The notes under the pieces were generated by a model. That model made no database searches, was not told where the DNA came from, and was given only the letters and a program-made list of their open reading frames with translations. Both the position numbers and the translations under genes were made by a program. From assembly GCA_022710975.1 (NCBI GenBank), contig JAKLGA010000002.1, positions 496,001 to 560,000 on the forward strand: a stretch of DNA of 64,000 nt. The letters are read 5' to 3'. The stretch's first letter is position 1. Each line of letters opens with the position of its first letter. Below are positions 33,829 to 41,737 of this stretch, piece after piece. The stretch is from Myxococcota bacterium (lineage in GTDB: Bacteria; Myxococcota; B64-G9).

Positions 33829-33832
33829 ACTG

Positions 33833-33842
33833 TCAACGTTGA
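33833..33842. promoter_or_regulatory. palindrome overlapping -35 box (possible operator)
   Basis: TCAACGTTGA is a perfect 10-bp palindrome starting 5 bp after the upstream stop codon. It is flanked by GACTG on the left and GTC on the right, which extends the dyad with one bulge. It covers the first four bases of the -35 at 33839-33844. A regulator binding site is plausible but unproven. Confidence 0.4.
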
Positions 33843-33867
33843 GTCCATTCGAGTCCTCGGGTAGCAT
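33839..33867 (+). promoter_or_regulatory. promoter of receiver-PPDK fusion gene
   Basis: TTGAGT (33839-33844), 17-bp spacer, TAGCAT (33862-33867), 17 bp before ATG 33885, so the leader is very short and begins at about the GGAGG ribosome site (33874-33878). Confidence 0.65.
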
Positions 33868-33884
33868 GCGCGCGGAGGCGCCGC

Positions 33885-36800
33885 ATGCCTGACGCGCGCA
33901 CGGCCTCCCGCCTCAGGCGGGAGAGCGACCTGATGGCCTTCCGCGTGCGGGAGATCCTGCTGGTCTCCTCGCGCTTCGACGCCTTCGTGCTCGAGGAGGA
34001 CGGCCACATCACCGAGCAGGTGTTCCAGGAGTACATGGCGCTGTCGCTCTCCAGCGCGCCCCGCTTCACCCACGTCGCCGACCAGGAGCAGGCCCTGGAG
34101 CTGCTGGCCGAGCGGGCCTTCGACCTGGTGCTGGTGGTGGCCCGCGAGGCCAGCCGCGAGGTGGTCGCCTTCAGCCAGGAGGTCAAGCGCCGGGTCCCCG
34201 GGCAGTGGGTGGTGGTGCTGGGCTTCGAGAGCGCCGATCTGTCCTACCTGCAGCGCCAGGTCGGGCCGGGCTGCCTGGACGGCGTGTTCGTGTGGAACGG
34301 CGACGCGCGCATCCTGCTGGCCATCACCAAGTCGATCGAGGACCAGGCCAACGCCGAGCGCGACATCCGCGCGGCCGGGGTGCGCGCCATCCTGGTGGTC
34401 GAGGACTCCATCCGCTACTACTCCTCCTTCCTGTCGGAGCTCTACCCGGAGCTCTTGAAGCAGTCGAAGTCGCTCGTGTCCGAGGGCCTGAACCGCCTGC
34501 AGCGCCCGGCCAAGACCCGCACCCGGCCGAAGATCCTGCACGCCCAGGACTTCGAGGCGGCCCTGGCGCTCTTCGAGCGCTACCAGGACTACGTGATCGG
34601 GGTCATCTGCGACGCCGGCTTCCCCCGCGCCGACGCGCTCGATCCCAAGGCGGGCCTGGAGCTGGTGCGCCGCTTCCGCGCCTGCAGCCCGGACCTGCCG
34701 GTGCTGCTGCAGTCGGCCGAGGGCGATCTCACCCGGGAGGCGAACGAGCTGGGGGTGCAGTTCGTGGCCAAGCACTCCCCGGCGCTGATGCAGACGCTGC
34801 GCAGCTTCCTGGCCGACTACCTGGGCTTCGGCCCGTTCATCTTCCGCCTGCCCGACGGCCGCGAGGTGGCCCGGGCCTCCGACGTGCGCCAGCTCATGGA
34901 GTGCCTCGAGCGCATCCCGGTCGCCTCCCTGGGCTACCACTCCCAGCGCAACCACTTCTCCAACTGGCTCATGGCGCGCAGCGAGTTCGAGCTGGCCGAC
35001 AGCCTGCGGCCGCTCAAGGTGTCCGACTTCCCCTCGCTGGAGTCCATCCGCGCGCACCTGGTGCGCCGCCTGGCGCAGCGCATGGAGCGCGCCCGGCGCG
35101 GCATCGTGGCCGACTTCGCGCCCCGGACCTCCAGCCGCGGGGCCCTGTTCCAGCGGCTGGGCGACGGCTCGCTGGGCGGCAAGGCGCGCGGGGTCGCCTT
35201 CCTGAACCAGCTCCTGGCCGAGGAGGAGGAGCGCCTGCCCGCGGGCCTGGCGGTGCGCATCCCGCAGAGCTTCGCCCTGACCACCGAGCACTACGAGCGC
35301 TTCATCGACGAGAACAGGCTGCAGGATTCCGTGGGCCGCGAGCCGCCGAGCGACGAGCGCATCCTGGAGCGCTTCCTGGCCGCGCGCCTGCCCGAGAAGC
35401 TGACCACGGATCTGGCCGCCCTGGCCGAGCAGCTCCGCGGGCCGCTGGCCGTGCGCTCCTCCTCCATGCTGGAGGACGACGTGATGCACCCCTTCGCCGG
35501 GGTGTACGGCACGGTCATGATCCCCAACGACGCCTCCCTGGCGGCCGAGCGCCTGGCCGATCTCCGCCGGGCGGTCAAGACGGTCTACGCCACCACCTTC
35601 CTGCGCAACGCCCGCGCCTACCTGGCCAACACCGGCCACGGCGTGGAGGAGGAGCGCATGGGGGTGCTCATCCAGCGCGTGGTCGGCCAGGCCTTCGGCC
35701 CGCGGTTCTACCCGCACTTCAGCGGGGTGGCGCACTCGTACAACTTCTACCCGGTCGGCCCGCTGCGGCCCGAGGACGGCGTGGCCCAGGTGGTGCTGGG
35801 CCTGGGCCGCCTGGTGGTCGAGGGGGGCGAGGGCGTGCGTTTCAGCCCCCGGCACCCCGGCGTGGTGCCGCTGCTGGCCGAGCCGCGGCTGGCGCTGCGC
35901 AACTCGCAGCGGGTGTTCTACGCCGTGGACCTCTCGCGCCGCTGGCAGGTGGAGGGCCGCGACATCACCGCCAACCAGCAGGCCTACGATCTGTCGCTGG
36001 CGCACGAGGACGGCCCCTTCCTCCAGGTGGGCGAGGTGGTCAGCGCCTACCGCGACGAGCTGACCGACGACCTCGACGCCGCGGGCACGCGCGTGGTCAC
36101 CTTCCGCCGCCTGCTGCGCGGCGGTGAGGTGCCGCTGGCCGAGAGCCTGGCGGCGCTGCTCGAGCTGGTGTCCGAGGCCATGGGCTCGCCGGTGGAGATG
36201 GAGTTCGCCTGCGACCTGGGCGACCGCGGCCGGGCGCCCTCGCCCGCGGCCGTGCCCGACCCGCCCACCCTGTACCTGCTGCAGGTGCGCCCCATCCTGG
36301 TGCGCGAGGCGCTCAAGGAGCTCAGCCACGAGGAGTTCGATCCCGACACGGTCGTGTGCCGCTCCAGCCTGGCGCTGGGGCACGGCCACCACAGCGACAT
36401 CCACGACCTCGTGTACGTGAAACCGGACGCCTTCACCCCGGAGAACACCCAGGCCATCGCCCAGGAGGTCGGGCAGCTCAACGACCTCCTGCAGCGGGAG
36501 GCCCGGCCCTACGTGCTGATCGGCCCGGGCCGCTGGGGCTCGGCCGACCCATGGCTGGGCATCCCCGTGCAGTGGGCCCAGATCTCAGGCGCCAAGATCA
36601 TCGTGGAGGCCTCCCCCCAGGGCTTCACCGTGGAGCCCTCGCAGGGCTCGCACTTCTTCCACAACCTGACGGCGCTGCACCTGGGCTACTTCACCATCCC
36701 GCCCGGGGCCACCCGCGAGCGGCCGCAGCGCGAGTCGTGGGTGGACTGGGCCTGGCTGCGGGAGCAGCCGGCCACCGTGGAGACCGCCCACCTGCGGCTG

Positions 36801-36920
36801 GTGCGCACCACCACCCCGCTGGTCGCCCACCTGGACGGGCGGCACGGGGTGGGGCTGATCGCCTGGTGCCGCAGGTGCGAGCACCCCATCTGCCGGGGAG
36901 CGAGGCGCAGCGGCGCTTGA
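33885..36920 (+). CDS. tandem receiver-like domains fused to PEP/pyruvate-binding (PPDK N-terminal type) domain
   Basis: 1011 residues from ATG 33885 (GGAGG 6 bp upstream). Residues about 20-155 resemble a degenerate receiver with no Asp where the phosphoacceptor belongs (DLVLVVAREAS). Residues about 165-310 are a fuller receiver: acidic Glu173-Asp174 (VVEDSIR), Asp243 (VICDAGFP) and Lys296 (FVAKHSP). From about 425 to 810 an ATP-grasp PEP/pyruvate-binding domain follows: GDGSLGGKARGVAFLN, PLAVRSSSMLEDD, FAGVYGT and LYLLQVRPI. The phosphohistidine and PEP-barrel domains of PPDK/PEP synthase are absent. The last 200 residues (LIGPGRWGSADPWLG) are less clear. Possibly a phosphorylation-controlled nucleotide or phosphotransfer enzyme; substrate unknown. 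Confidence 0.8.
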   Translation: MPDARTASRLRRESDLMAFRVREILLVSSRFDAFVLEEDGHITEQVFQEYMALSLSSAPRFTHVADQEQALELLAERAFDLVLVVAREASREVVAFSQEVKRRVPGQWVVVLGFESADLSYLQRQVGPGCLDGVFVWNGDARILLAITKSIEDQANAERDIRAAGVRAILVVEDSIRYYSSFLSELYPELLKQSKSLVSEGLNRLQRPAKTRTRPKILHAQDFEAALALFERYQDYVIGVICDAGFPRADALDPKAGLELVRRFRACSPDLPVLLQSAEGDLTREANELGVQFVAKHSPALMQTLRSFLADYLGFGPFIFRLPDGREVARASDVRQLMECLERIPVASLGYHSQRNHFSNWLMARSEFELADSLRPLKVSDFPSLESIRAHLVRRLAQRMERARRGIVADFAPRTSSRGALFQRLGDGSLGGKARGVAFLNQLLAEEEERLPAGLAVRIPQSFALTTEHYERFIDENRLQDSVGREPPSDERILERFLAARLPEKLTTDLAALAEQLRGPLAVRSSSMLEDDVMHPFAGVYGTVMIPNDASLAAERLADLRRAVKTVYATTFLRNARAYLANTGHGVEEERMGVLIQRVVGQAFGPRFYPHFSGVAHSYNFYPVGPLRPEDGVAQVVLGLGRLVVEGGEGVRFSPRHPGVVPLLAEPRLALRNSQRVFYAVDLSRRWQVEGRDITANQQAYDLSLAHEDGPFLQVGEVVSAYRDELTDDLDAAGTRVVTFRRLLRGGEVPLAESLAALLELVSEAMGSPVEMEFACDLGDRGRAPSPAAVPDPPTLYLLQVRPILVREALKELSHEEFDPDTVVCRSSLALGHGHHSDIHDLVYVKPDAFTPENTQAIAQEVGQLNDLLQREARPYVLIGPGRWGSADPWLGIPVQWAQISGAKIIVEASPQGFTVEPSQGSHFFHNLTALHLGYFTIPPGATRERPQRESWVDWAWLREQPATVETAHLRLVRTTTPLVAHLDGRHGVGLIAWCRRCEHPICRGARRSGA

Positions 36921-36945
36921 GCCGCGGCGCCCTGCCCTGGTTCTG

Positions 36946-37791
36946 TCAGTCGCAGGCGAGCTCGGCCAGGGCGAAGCCGGCGGCCTGGGCCGCCACACGG
37001 CAGGTGCTCGCGTCCCGCACCTGGCGCAGCGCGGCGGCCGCGCTGCAGTCCCCGGCCCGGGTGAGCGCCCAGGCGGCCGCGGCCCGCACCCGGCAGTCCG
37101 CGTCCGACTGCAGGCTGAGCAGCAGCTTGCCGGACTGGCTGCGATCGCCGAGCCGGCCCAGCGCGAAGACCGTCTCCAGGCGCACCCCGGCGTCCACGTC
37201 CGAGAGCCCGGCGGAGACGGCCACGGGCTCCGCGTCGGGGAGCCCTCCCAGGGCGCGCGCGGCCTGGGCGCGCACCGCCGGGTCACCCTCCCCGCCGGCC
37301 AGCGCCTGCTGCAGCGCGGCGGCGGCACCGGCCCGGTGCAGCTCGCCCAGGGCCTCGGCCGCCGCGGCCCGCACCTCCGCCTCCGCGTCGCCGGCCAGCG
37401 CGGCCGAGAGCGGCCCGACCGCCCCGCCGTCGCGCAGCGCGCCCAGCCCGAGCGCGGCCGCGCGCCGGGCCTCGGGCAGGGCGTCGGCGGCCGCCAGGAT
37501 CCCGGCCGCGGCGGTCACGCCCGCGCCCGCCTGCCCCTCGCGCCGCAGGTACCAGCCGGCCGCCCGGGCCACGTCGGGCTCCGGGTGGGCGAGCAGCGCG
37601 GTCGCGGGGGCGGTGGCCTGCGGGGGGTGGTAGCGGTCCAGCTCCTCCAGGGCCAGCAGCAGCGCCCCGGCGCCGTGGCGCAGCGCATCGAGGCTGGCGG
37701 CCGGATCGGCCGACTGCGCGCGCGAGGGCGCGGGCCAGCCGAGCGCCAGGGCCAGCAGGAGCCAGCGCGGGGCGAGGCCGCGGGTGCTCAT
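36946..37791 (-). CDS. secreted HEAT-repeat protein
   Basis: 281 residues from ATG 37791, overlapping the stop of the HzsA-like gene as ATGA. Signal peptide (WLLLALALGWPAPSRAQ) with cleavage near residue 25, so unlike the chemosensory HEAT protein this one is exported. The mature part consists of about seven HEAT repeats (PEARRAAALGLGALRDGGAV, EVRAAAAEALGELHRAG, VRLETVFALGRLGD). Four cysteines lie near the C-terminus (DADCRVRAA, AGDCSA, ASTCRV, ELACD). It is probably a periplasmic scaffold or binding partner for the co-transcribed cytochrome-like lipoprotein. It is convergent with the PPDK fusion, 25 bp away. Confidence 0.75.
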   Translation of the reverse strand: MSTRGLAPRWLLLALALGWPAPSRAQSADPAASLDALRHGAGALLLALEELDRYHPPQATAPATALLAHPEPDVARAAGWYLRREGQAGAGVTAAAGILAAADALPEARRAAALGLGALRDGGAVGPLSAALAGDAEAEVRAAAAEALGELHRAGAAAALQQALAGGEGDPAVRAQAARALGGLPDAEPVAVSAGLSDVDAGVRLETVFALGRLGDRSQSGKLLLSLQSDADCRVRAAAAWALTRAGDCSAAAALRQVRDASTCRVAAQAAGFALAELACD

Positions 37792-39896
37792 GGCGCGGCC
37801 CCCGCGCCGTGGAAGGGCGCCCCCGCGTCCACCCACTCGACCAGCCGCCAGCGCTCCTCGTCCGTGAGCCCCGGCGCGGCCCCGGCCTGATCCTCCGGGT
37901 GGCGGCGCGCCTCGGGCACGCCCCAGGGCGCCCAGGCCTCGGCCCCGGCGCAGGCCCAGCGGCAGGGCACGCCCAGGCGCTGGAGCAGCCGGCTCTCCCG
38001 CGCCCGGCCCGGCGTCACGTACGGCCGGCGGGACTCCAGCACCCGCCCGCTGGCCTCCTCGCGGCGCACGTCCACGGACAGGAGGTCGGCGTAGGCGGTG
38101 CTGCGCCGCCCCTGGGGCGTCGCGCTGAGATCCAGGCCGCGGAGCTGACCGCCGAGGTCGACGTAGGCGCCGGCGGCGGTCTGCGCGTCATGGCACCCGG
38201 CCACGGCGCAGGAGCGATCGAGCAGCGGCTGGATGTCGGCCCGGAAGTCGAACGCGCGGCGGTCGGCCGCCGGGGCGTCGAGCGGCGAGGGCGCGCGGGC
38301 CGCGGCCAGGCTGGCGGCGAAGCCCGGGGCCTCGCCCCCGTTGGCGTGGCAGGCGCCGCAGCTCCTGCGCCCGCAGTCCGGCCCGTCGCGCCAGATGGGG
38401 TCCTGGGCCAGGGCCGCGCCGTAGGCGTCCACGGCCTGCACGCGGAGCGGCTGCCCGGCCGGGGCGCGTAGCCTGAAGCTGCCGTCCGCCTCGACCGGCG
38501 CGGACTGGCTGTCCGCCAGCCCGTCGCCGTCCCCGTCACCGGTGCACACCGTGGCCGGCTCCAGGCCGCCGAGCTCCATGTCCCAGGGCGCCAGCGATCC
38601 GTCCAGCCCGACCAGGACCCGCAGGCCGACCGCGCCGGCGGAGCGCGTGGCCTCGTCCAGCACCCCCTCCAGCACCACCCCGGGCGTGGCGCAACCGAGC
38701 TCGGGCCGGGCCGGCAGGCTCACCCCGGCGTCGAGCAGCGAGCGCTCCAGCACGGGCCGCGGCCACAGCTCGTCGCGGGCCGCGTCGCTGGCCAGCGGGA
38801 AGCGGGCGCCGGTGACCCGATCGACGATGGCCAGGGCGAAGTCGGGGTTGCGCCCGTCCAGCTCGTCCTCGGCGTTCATGCAGCCGTCGGGCACCTTGGC
38901 GTAGGACACCAGCGCCAGCCCTTCCGCCAGCGGCCAGGGATCCCGCAGCCGGCCCTCGGGGGAGCAGCCCACGCCCGCCGGGATGCCCGACAGGGCGGGC
39001 AGCCAACCGCCCTCCGGCGCCTGCATGCACAGGCTGCCGGCCTCCCAGGTCCCACCCAGCGCCGAGCAGGCCGCCACGAGCTGGCCGTAGGCGTCCCGCA
39101 CCGCCCCCAGGGGCACGGCGCCCGGGTCGGGGGCGGGCCCGTCCACGCGCAGCCCGCGGGCCCCGCTGGGATCGAGCCGCACGGGGGTCAGCGACGCCAG
39201 GCCGGCCCGGCTGCTCCAGGCCACCCCCAGCACCCAGCCGTCCGGCAGGCCGCGGGCGCCCAGCAGCCGGCCGCCGGTGAAGCTCAGGCGCACCGGGCGG
39301 GTGCCGTCGGCCTCGACCGCCCACAGCTCCAGCGCCCGGCCCCGGCCCAGGAAGTCCACCGGCCCGTCGGGCGCCTGGCGCAGGAAGGCCACCCGCCCGT
39401 CCGGCAGGTACTGCGGCTCCAGGTCGTCGGCCGGGCCGAAGGTGAGCTGGCGGCAGGCGGGTCCGAGATCGCCGCCCTCGGCCAGGCAAGCGTCGCCGTC
39501 CAGCCGCCGGGTCAGGTCGATCTCCACCACGTGGTAGCGGTCCTGGGGCGCGGTGCGCAGCCCCACCAGGGCGCGCTCACCGTCCGGGGAGAGGTCCAGG
39601 CCGCGCACGTCGGCGTCCAGCCCGCCGGTCAGCGAGCGCACCGCGGCCCCCGGGGCGGCGGTCATCAGCAGGGCGGCGTCCCCGCCCGGGGCGAAGGCCG
39701 GCTCCGCCAGCGGGCTGCCCGCGTGCGGGGCGTGGGCGCGGCGCACGAAGGCCACCCGCTCGAAGCCGTACTTGCCCACCAGGCCGGCGGGTGGCTCGGC
39801 CGTGCAGCCCTGCAGCCCCAGCAGGCCCGCCAGGCAGGCGAGCGAAGCTCGCGCAGCTCGCCGGGCCCTCCGTCCGCAGGTCGCCTGCCAGCGCAT
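37788..39896 (-). CDS. HzsA-like lipoprotein with CxxCH haem-binding motif
   Basis: 702 residues from ATG 39896 (GGAGG 8 bp upstream; a GTG at 39911 is weaker). Signal peptide with lipobox LGLQGC (about Cys31). The N-terminal 300 residues look like a TolB/WD-type propeller (LDLSPDGERALVGLR, LEPQYLPDGRVAFLR). Near residue 513, CGACHANGG is a c-type haem motif, and near 565 CAVAGCH is a CxxxCH variant; DGDGDGLADS is a calcium-type loop. This arrangement resembles the hydrazine-synthase-alpha-like proteins found widely outside anammox bacteria. Hydrazine chemistry should not be assumed; electron transfer in the periplasm is the more cautious inference. Confidence 0.7.
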   Translation of the reverse strand: MRWQATCGRRARRAARASLACLAGLLGLQGCTAEPPAGLVGKYGFERVAFVRRAHAPHAGSPLAEPAFAPGGDAALLMTAAPGAAVRSLTGGLDADVRGLDLSPDGERALVGLRTAPQDRYHVVEIDLTRRLDGDACLAEGGDLGPACRQLTFGPADDLEPQYLPDGRVAFLRQAPDGPVDFLGRGRALELWAVEADGTRPVRLSFTGGRLLGARGLPDGWVLGVAWSSRAGLASLTPVRLDPSGARGLRVDGPAPDPGAVPLGAVRDAYGQLVAACSALGGTWEAGSLCMQAPEGGWLPALSGIPAGVGCSPEGRLRDPWPLAEGLALVSYAKVPDGCMNAEDELDGRNPDFALAIVDRVTGARFPLASDAARDELWPRPVLERSLLDAGVSLPARPELGCATPGVVLEGVLDEATRSAGAVGLRVLVGLDGSLAPWDMELGGLEPATVCTGDGDGDGLADSQSAPVEADGSFRLRAPAGQPLRVQAVDAYGAALAQDPIWRDGPDCGRRSCGACHANGGEAPGFAASLAAARAPSPLDAPAADRRAFDFRADIQPLLDRSCAVAGCHDAQTAAGAYVDLGGQLRGLDLSATPQGRRSTAYADLLSVDVRREEASGRVLESRRPYVTPGRARESRLLQRLGVPCRWACAGAEAWAPWGVPEARRHPEDQAGAAPGLTDEERWRLVEWVDAGAPFHGAGAAP

Positions 39897-39947
39897 CGTC
39901 CTCGCCTCCACCCGCCGTCTCGCCGCCTGGGCCTGGAATCCGCCGGG

Positions 39948-41609
39948 CTAGGGCGCCTTGCTCCCGCTGGGGCGGGGCGAGTAGCGCCCGCCCTCGTCGG
40001 GACCCACGGTGCCCTTCGCCTTGATGTAGCTCGCCACCAGCTCGCGGATCAAGGTGTAGGTGTTCTGGATGTCCTTGCCGCGGGCGAAGGTGTAGTACCC
40101 GTCCCCGCCGTTCAGCACGAACTCGTTGGTTCCCACCACGTAGAACGCGGCCAGGTCGAGCTCGACGCCGTCGGGCCCGGTGATCGCCAGGATGCGCTGG
40201 CCGGCGGGCGCCTCGGGGTCGAAGACCACCTTGAGCCCCGAGACCTCCATGACGCCGTACTGGGCGGCCAGGCCGTGCTCGAGGATCTCGCGCACCTGGG
40301 CGCCGGTCAGGGTGACCTTGACCAGGTTGTTGTCGAAGGGCACCACCTCGAACAGCCGCCCGAAGGTGACCTCGCCGCAGGGGATGGAGGTCCGCAGCCC
40401 GCCCGCGTTGTACATGGCGATGTCGATGCTGTCGTCCGCGGCGCGCATGGCGTCGGTGACCAGGTTGCCCACCGGGGAGTCCAGGCCCGTGCGGTTGGCG
40501 AGGTCGGCCGCGGCCCGGCCCAGGCGGATGGACTGCAGGTGGGCGATGCTGGCCTTGAAGCGCCTGAGCAGGCGGACGTACTTCGTCTGCGGGAGCATCC
40601 GGCGCCCGAGGAACCGGACCGGCTGGCCGTCGCGCTCGGCCCGCAGCACGAAGTCGCCCTCGTGCAGCACGGTCCGCTCCTGCAGCACCTTGCCCGCGCG
40701 CGGGTCGACGAACAGCTCGCAGCGGGCGAAGGACTGGCCGTTGGGCCAGCTCTGCATCACGGGGATGCCGTTGATGCGCGCGACGTAGGGCACGTGCTCG
40801 TGCCCGCCCAGGATGAGATCCACCTCCCCGGGCTCCAGGCTGCGGGCCAGCTCCGCCAGGTGACCGGCCACCGCGCCGCTCTTCTCGTCCACGCTCAGGC
40901 CCACGTGGGCCAGCACGATCACCACGCTGGCGCCCTTCTGGCGCACCTCGGGCAGCACCCGCCGCAGGCTCGCCAGCAGGGGGCGGAACTCGAGATCGCG
41001 CACGTTGGCCGGGTTGGTCACCAGCGGGGTGTCCACGCTGGACAGCCCGATCACCGCCACCCTGATCCCGCGCCGCTCGAAGATCACGTAGGGCTTGAGG
41101 TTGGGCCAGTCCAGCGGCTGCCCGCTGCGCCGATCGAGGAGGTTGGCGGACAGGAACGGGAAGCGGGCCTGGCGCAGGCGCTCCTTGAGCACCCCCAGGG
41201 GGTCATCCTCGGCGCAGGTGGGCACGCTGTGGTAGCCGATCGGGCCGAAGTCGAAGTCGTGGTTGCCGAGCGCGGCGGCGTCGTAGCCGACCGCGTTGTA
41301 GAAGTCGACCACCGCCCGTCCTTCGCTGGCGGCCGAGATCAGGGTGCCCTGGTACAGATCCCCGGCGTCCAGCAGCAGCACCCCGCCCGGGTTGTCGCGC
41401 CGGATGGCCCGGAAGTAGGCGGCCAGGATGTCGATCCCACCCACCTCGCGGCCGCCCAGGATCTTGGCGAAGCGCGGCTCCAGGGCGCCGTGGAAGTCGG
41501 AGGTGGCCACGATCGTGAGCCGGACCGGGGCGGGCTCGCGGGCGCCGGCCGCGCTCGCCCAGAGCAGGAGGCACAGCAGCAGCCGTGTGGGTCGAGGTGA
41601 AATGCGCAA
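39948..41609 (-). CDS. exported bifunctional metallophosphatase/5'-nucleotidase family enzyme
   Basis: 553 residues from TTG 41609; no in-frame ATG or GTG is better placed. Sec signal peptide (LLLCLLLWASAAGA). The N-terminal calcineurin-like domain shows TSDFHGALEP, DAGDLYQGT, ALGNHDFDFG and GGHEHVPY, which are the dimetal ligands. The C-terminal 5'-nucleotidase substrate domain (about 340-530) has NLVTDAMR, YNAGGLRTSIPCG and NGGDGYYTF. It hydrolyses nucleotides or related phosphate esters in the periplasm for phosphate or nucleoside scavenging. It is first of three genes; the HzsA-like gene begins 51 bp downstream. It has its own TAGAAT-type promoter. Confidence 0.9.
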   Translation of the reverse strand: MRISPRPTRLLLCLLLWASAAGAREPAPVRLTIVATSDFHGALEPRFAKILGGREVGGIDILAAYFRAIRRDNPGGVLLLDAGDLYQGTLISAASEGRAVVDFYNAVGYDAAALGNHDFDFGPIGYHSVPTCAEDDPLGVLKERLRQARFPFLSANLLDRRSGQPLDWPNLKPYVIFERRGIRVAVIGLSSVDTPLVTNPANVRDLEFRPLLASLRRVLPEVRQKGASVVIVLAHVGLSVDEKSGAVAGHLAELARSLEPGEVDLILGGHEHVPYVARINGIPVMQSWPNGQSFARCELFVDPRAGKVLQERTVLHEGDFVLRAERDGQPVRFLGRRMLPQTKYVRLLRRFKASIAHLQSIRLGRAAADLANRTGLDSPVGNLVTDAMRAADDSIDIAMYNAGGLRTSIPCGEVTFGRLFEVVPFDNNLVKVTLTGAQVREILEHGLAAQYGVMEVSGLKVVFDPEAPAGQRILAITGPDGVELDLAAFYVVGTNEFVLNGGDGYYTFARGKDIQNTYTLIRELVASYIKAKGTVGPDEGGRYSPRPSGSKAP

Positions 41610-41651
41610 CGAGAAGGCTCTCCAACCCCCGCCACCCTAGGGCCCAGGGGC

Positions 41652-41679
41652 ATTCTACACCCCGCGGACGGGCTGTCCA
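41652..41679 (-). promoter_or_regulatory. promoter of 5'-nucleotidase-family gene
   Basis: On the minus strand, TGGACA (41674-41679), 16-bp spacer, TAGAAT (41652-41657), about 43 bp before the TTG start. Confidence 0.65.
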
Positions 41680-41737
41680 GCACGATTCTCTCGGTCTGGA
41701 GGGCGCGACGCAGCGCGGCGGACGAGTCGGCAGCGGC

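Noticed and set aside
36350-37640. Plus-strand frame running through the end of the PPDK fusion and over the HEAT gene
   Set aside because: It is a second frame of the PPDK gene followed by antisense of the HEAT repeats; the translation is repetitive Ala/Arg/Ser without motifs.
37788-39896. Hydrazine synthase alpha subunit (anammox function)
   Set aside because: Only general architecture and a CxxCH motif resemble HzsA; no other hydrazine or anammox genes are present, so a specific function is not assigned.
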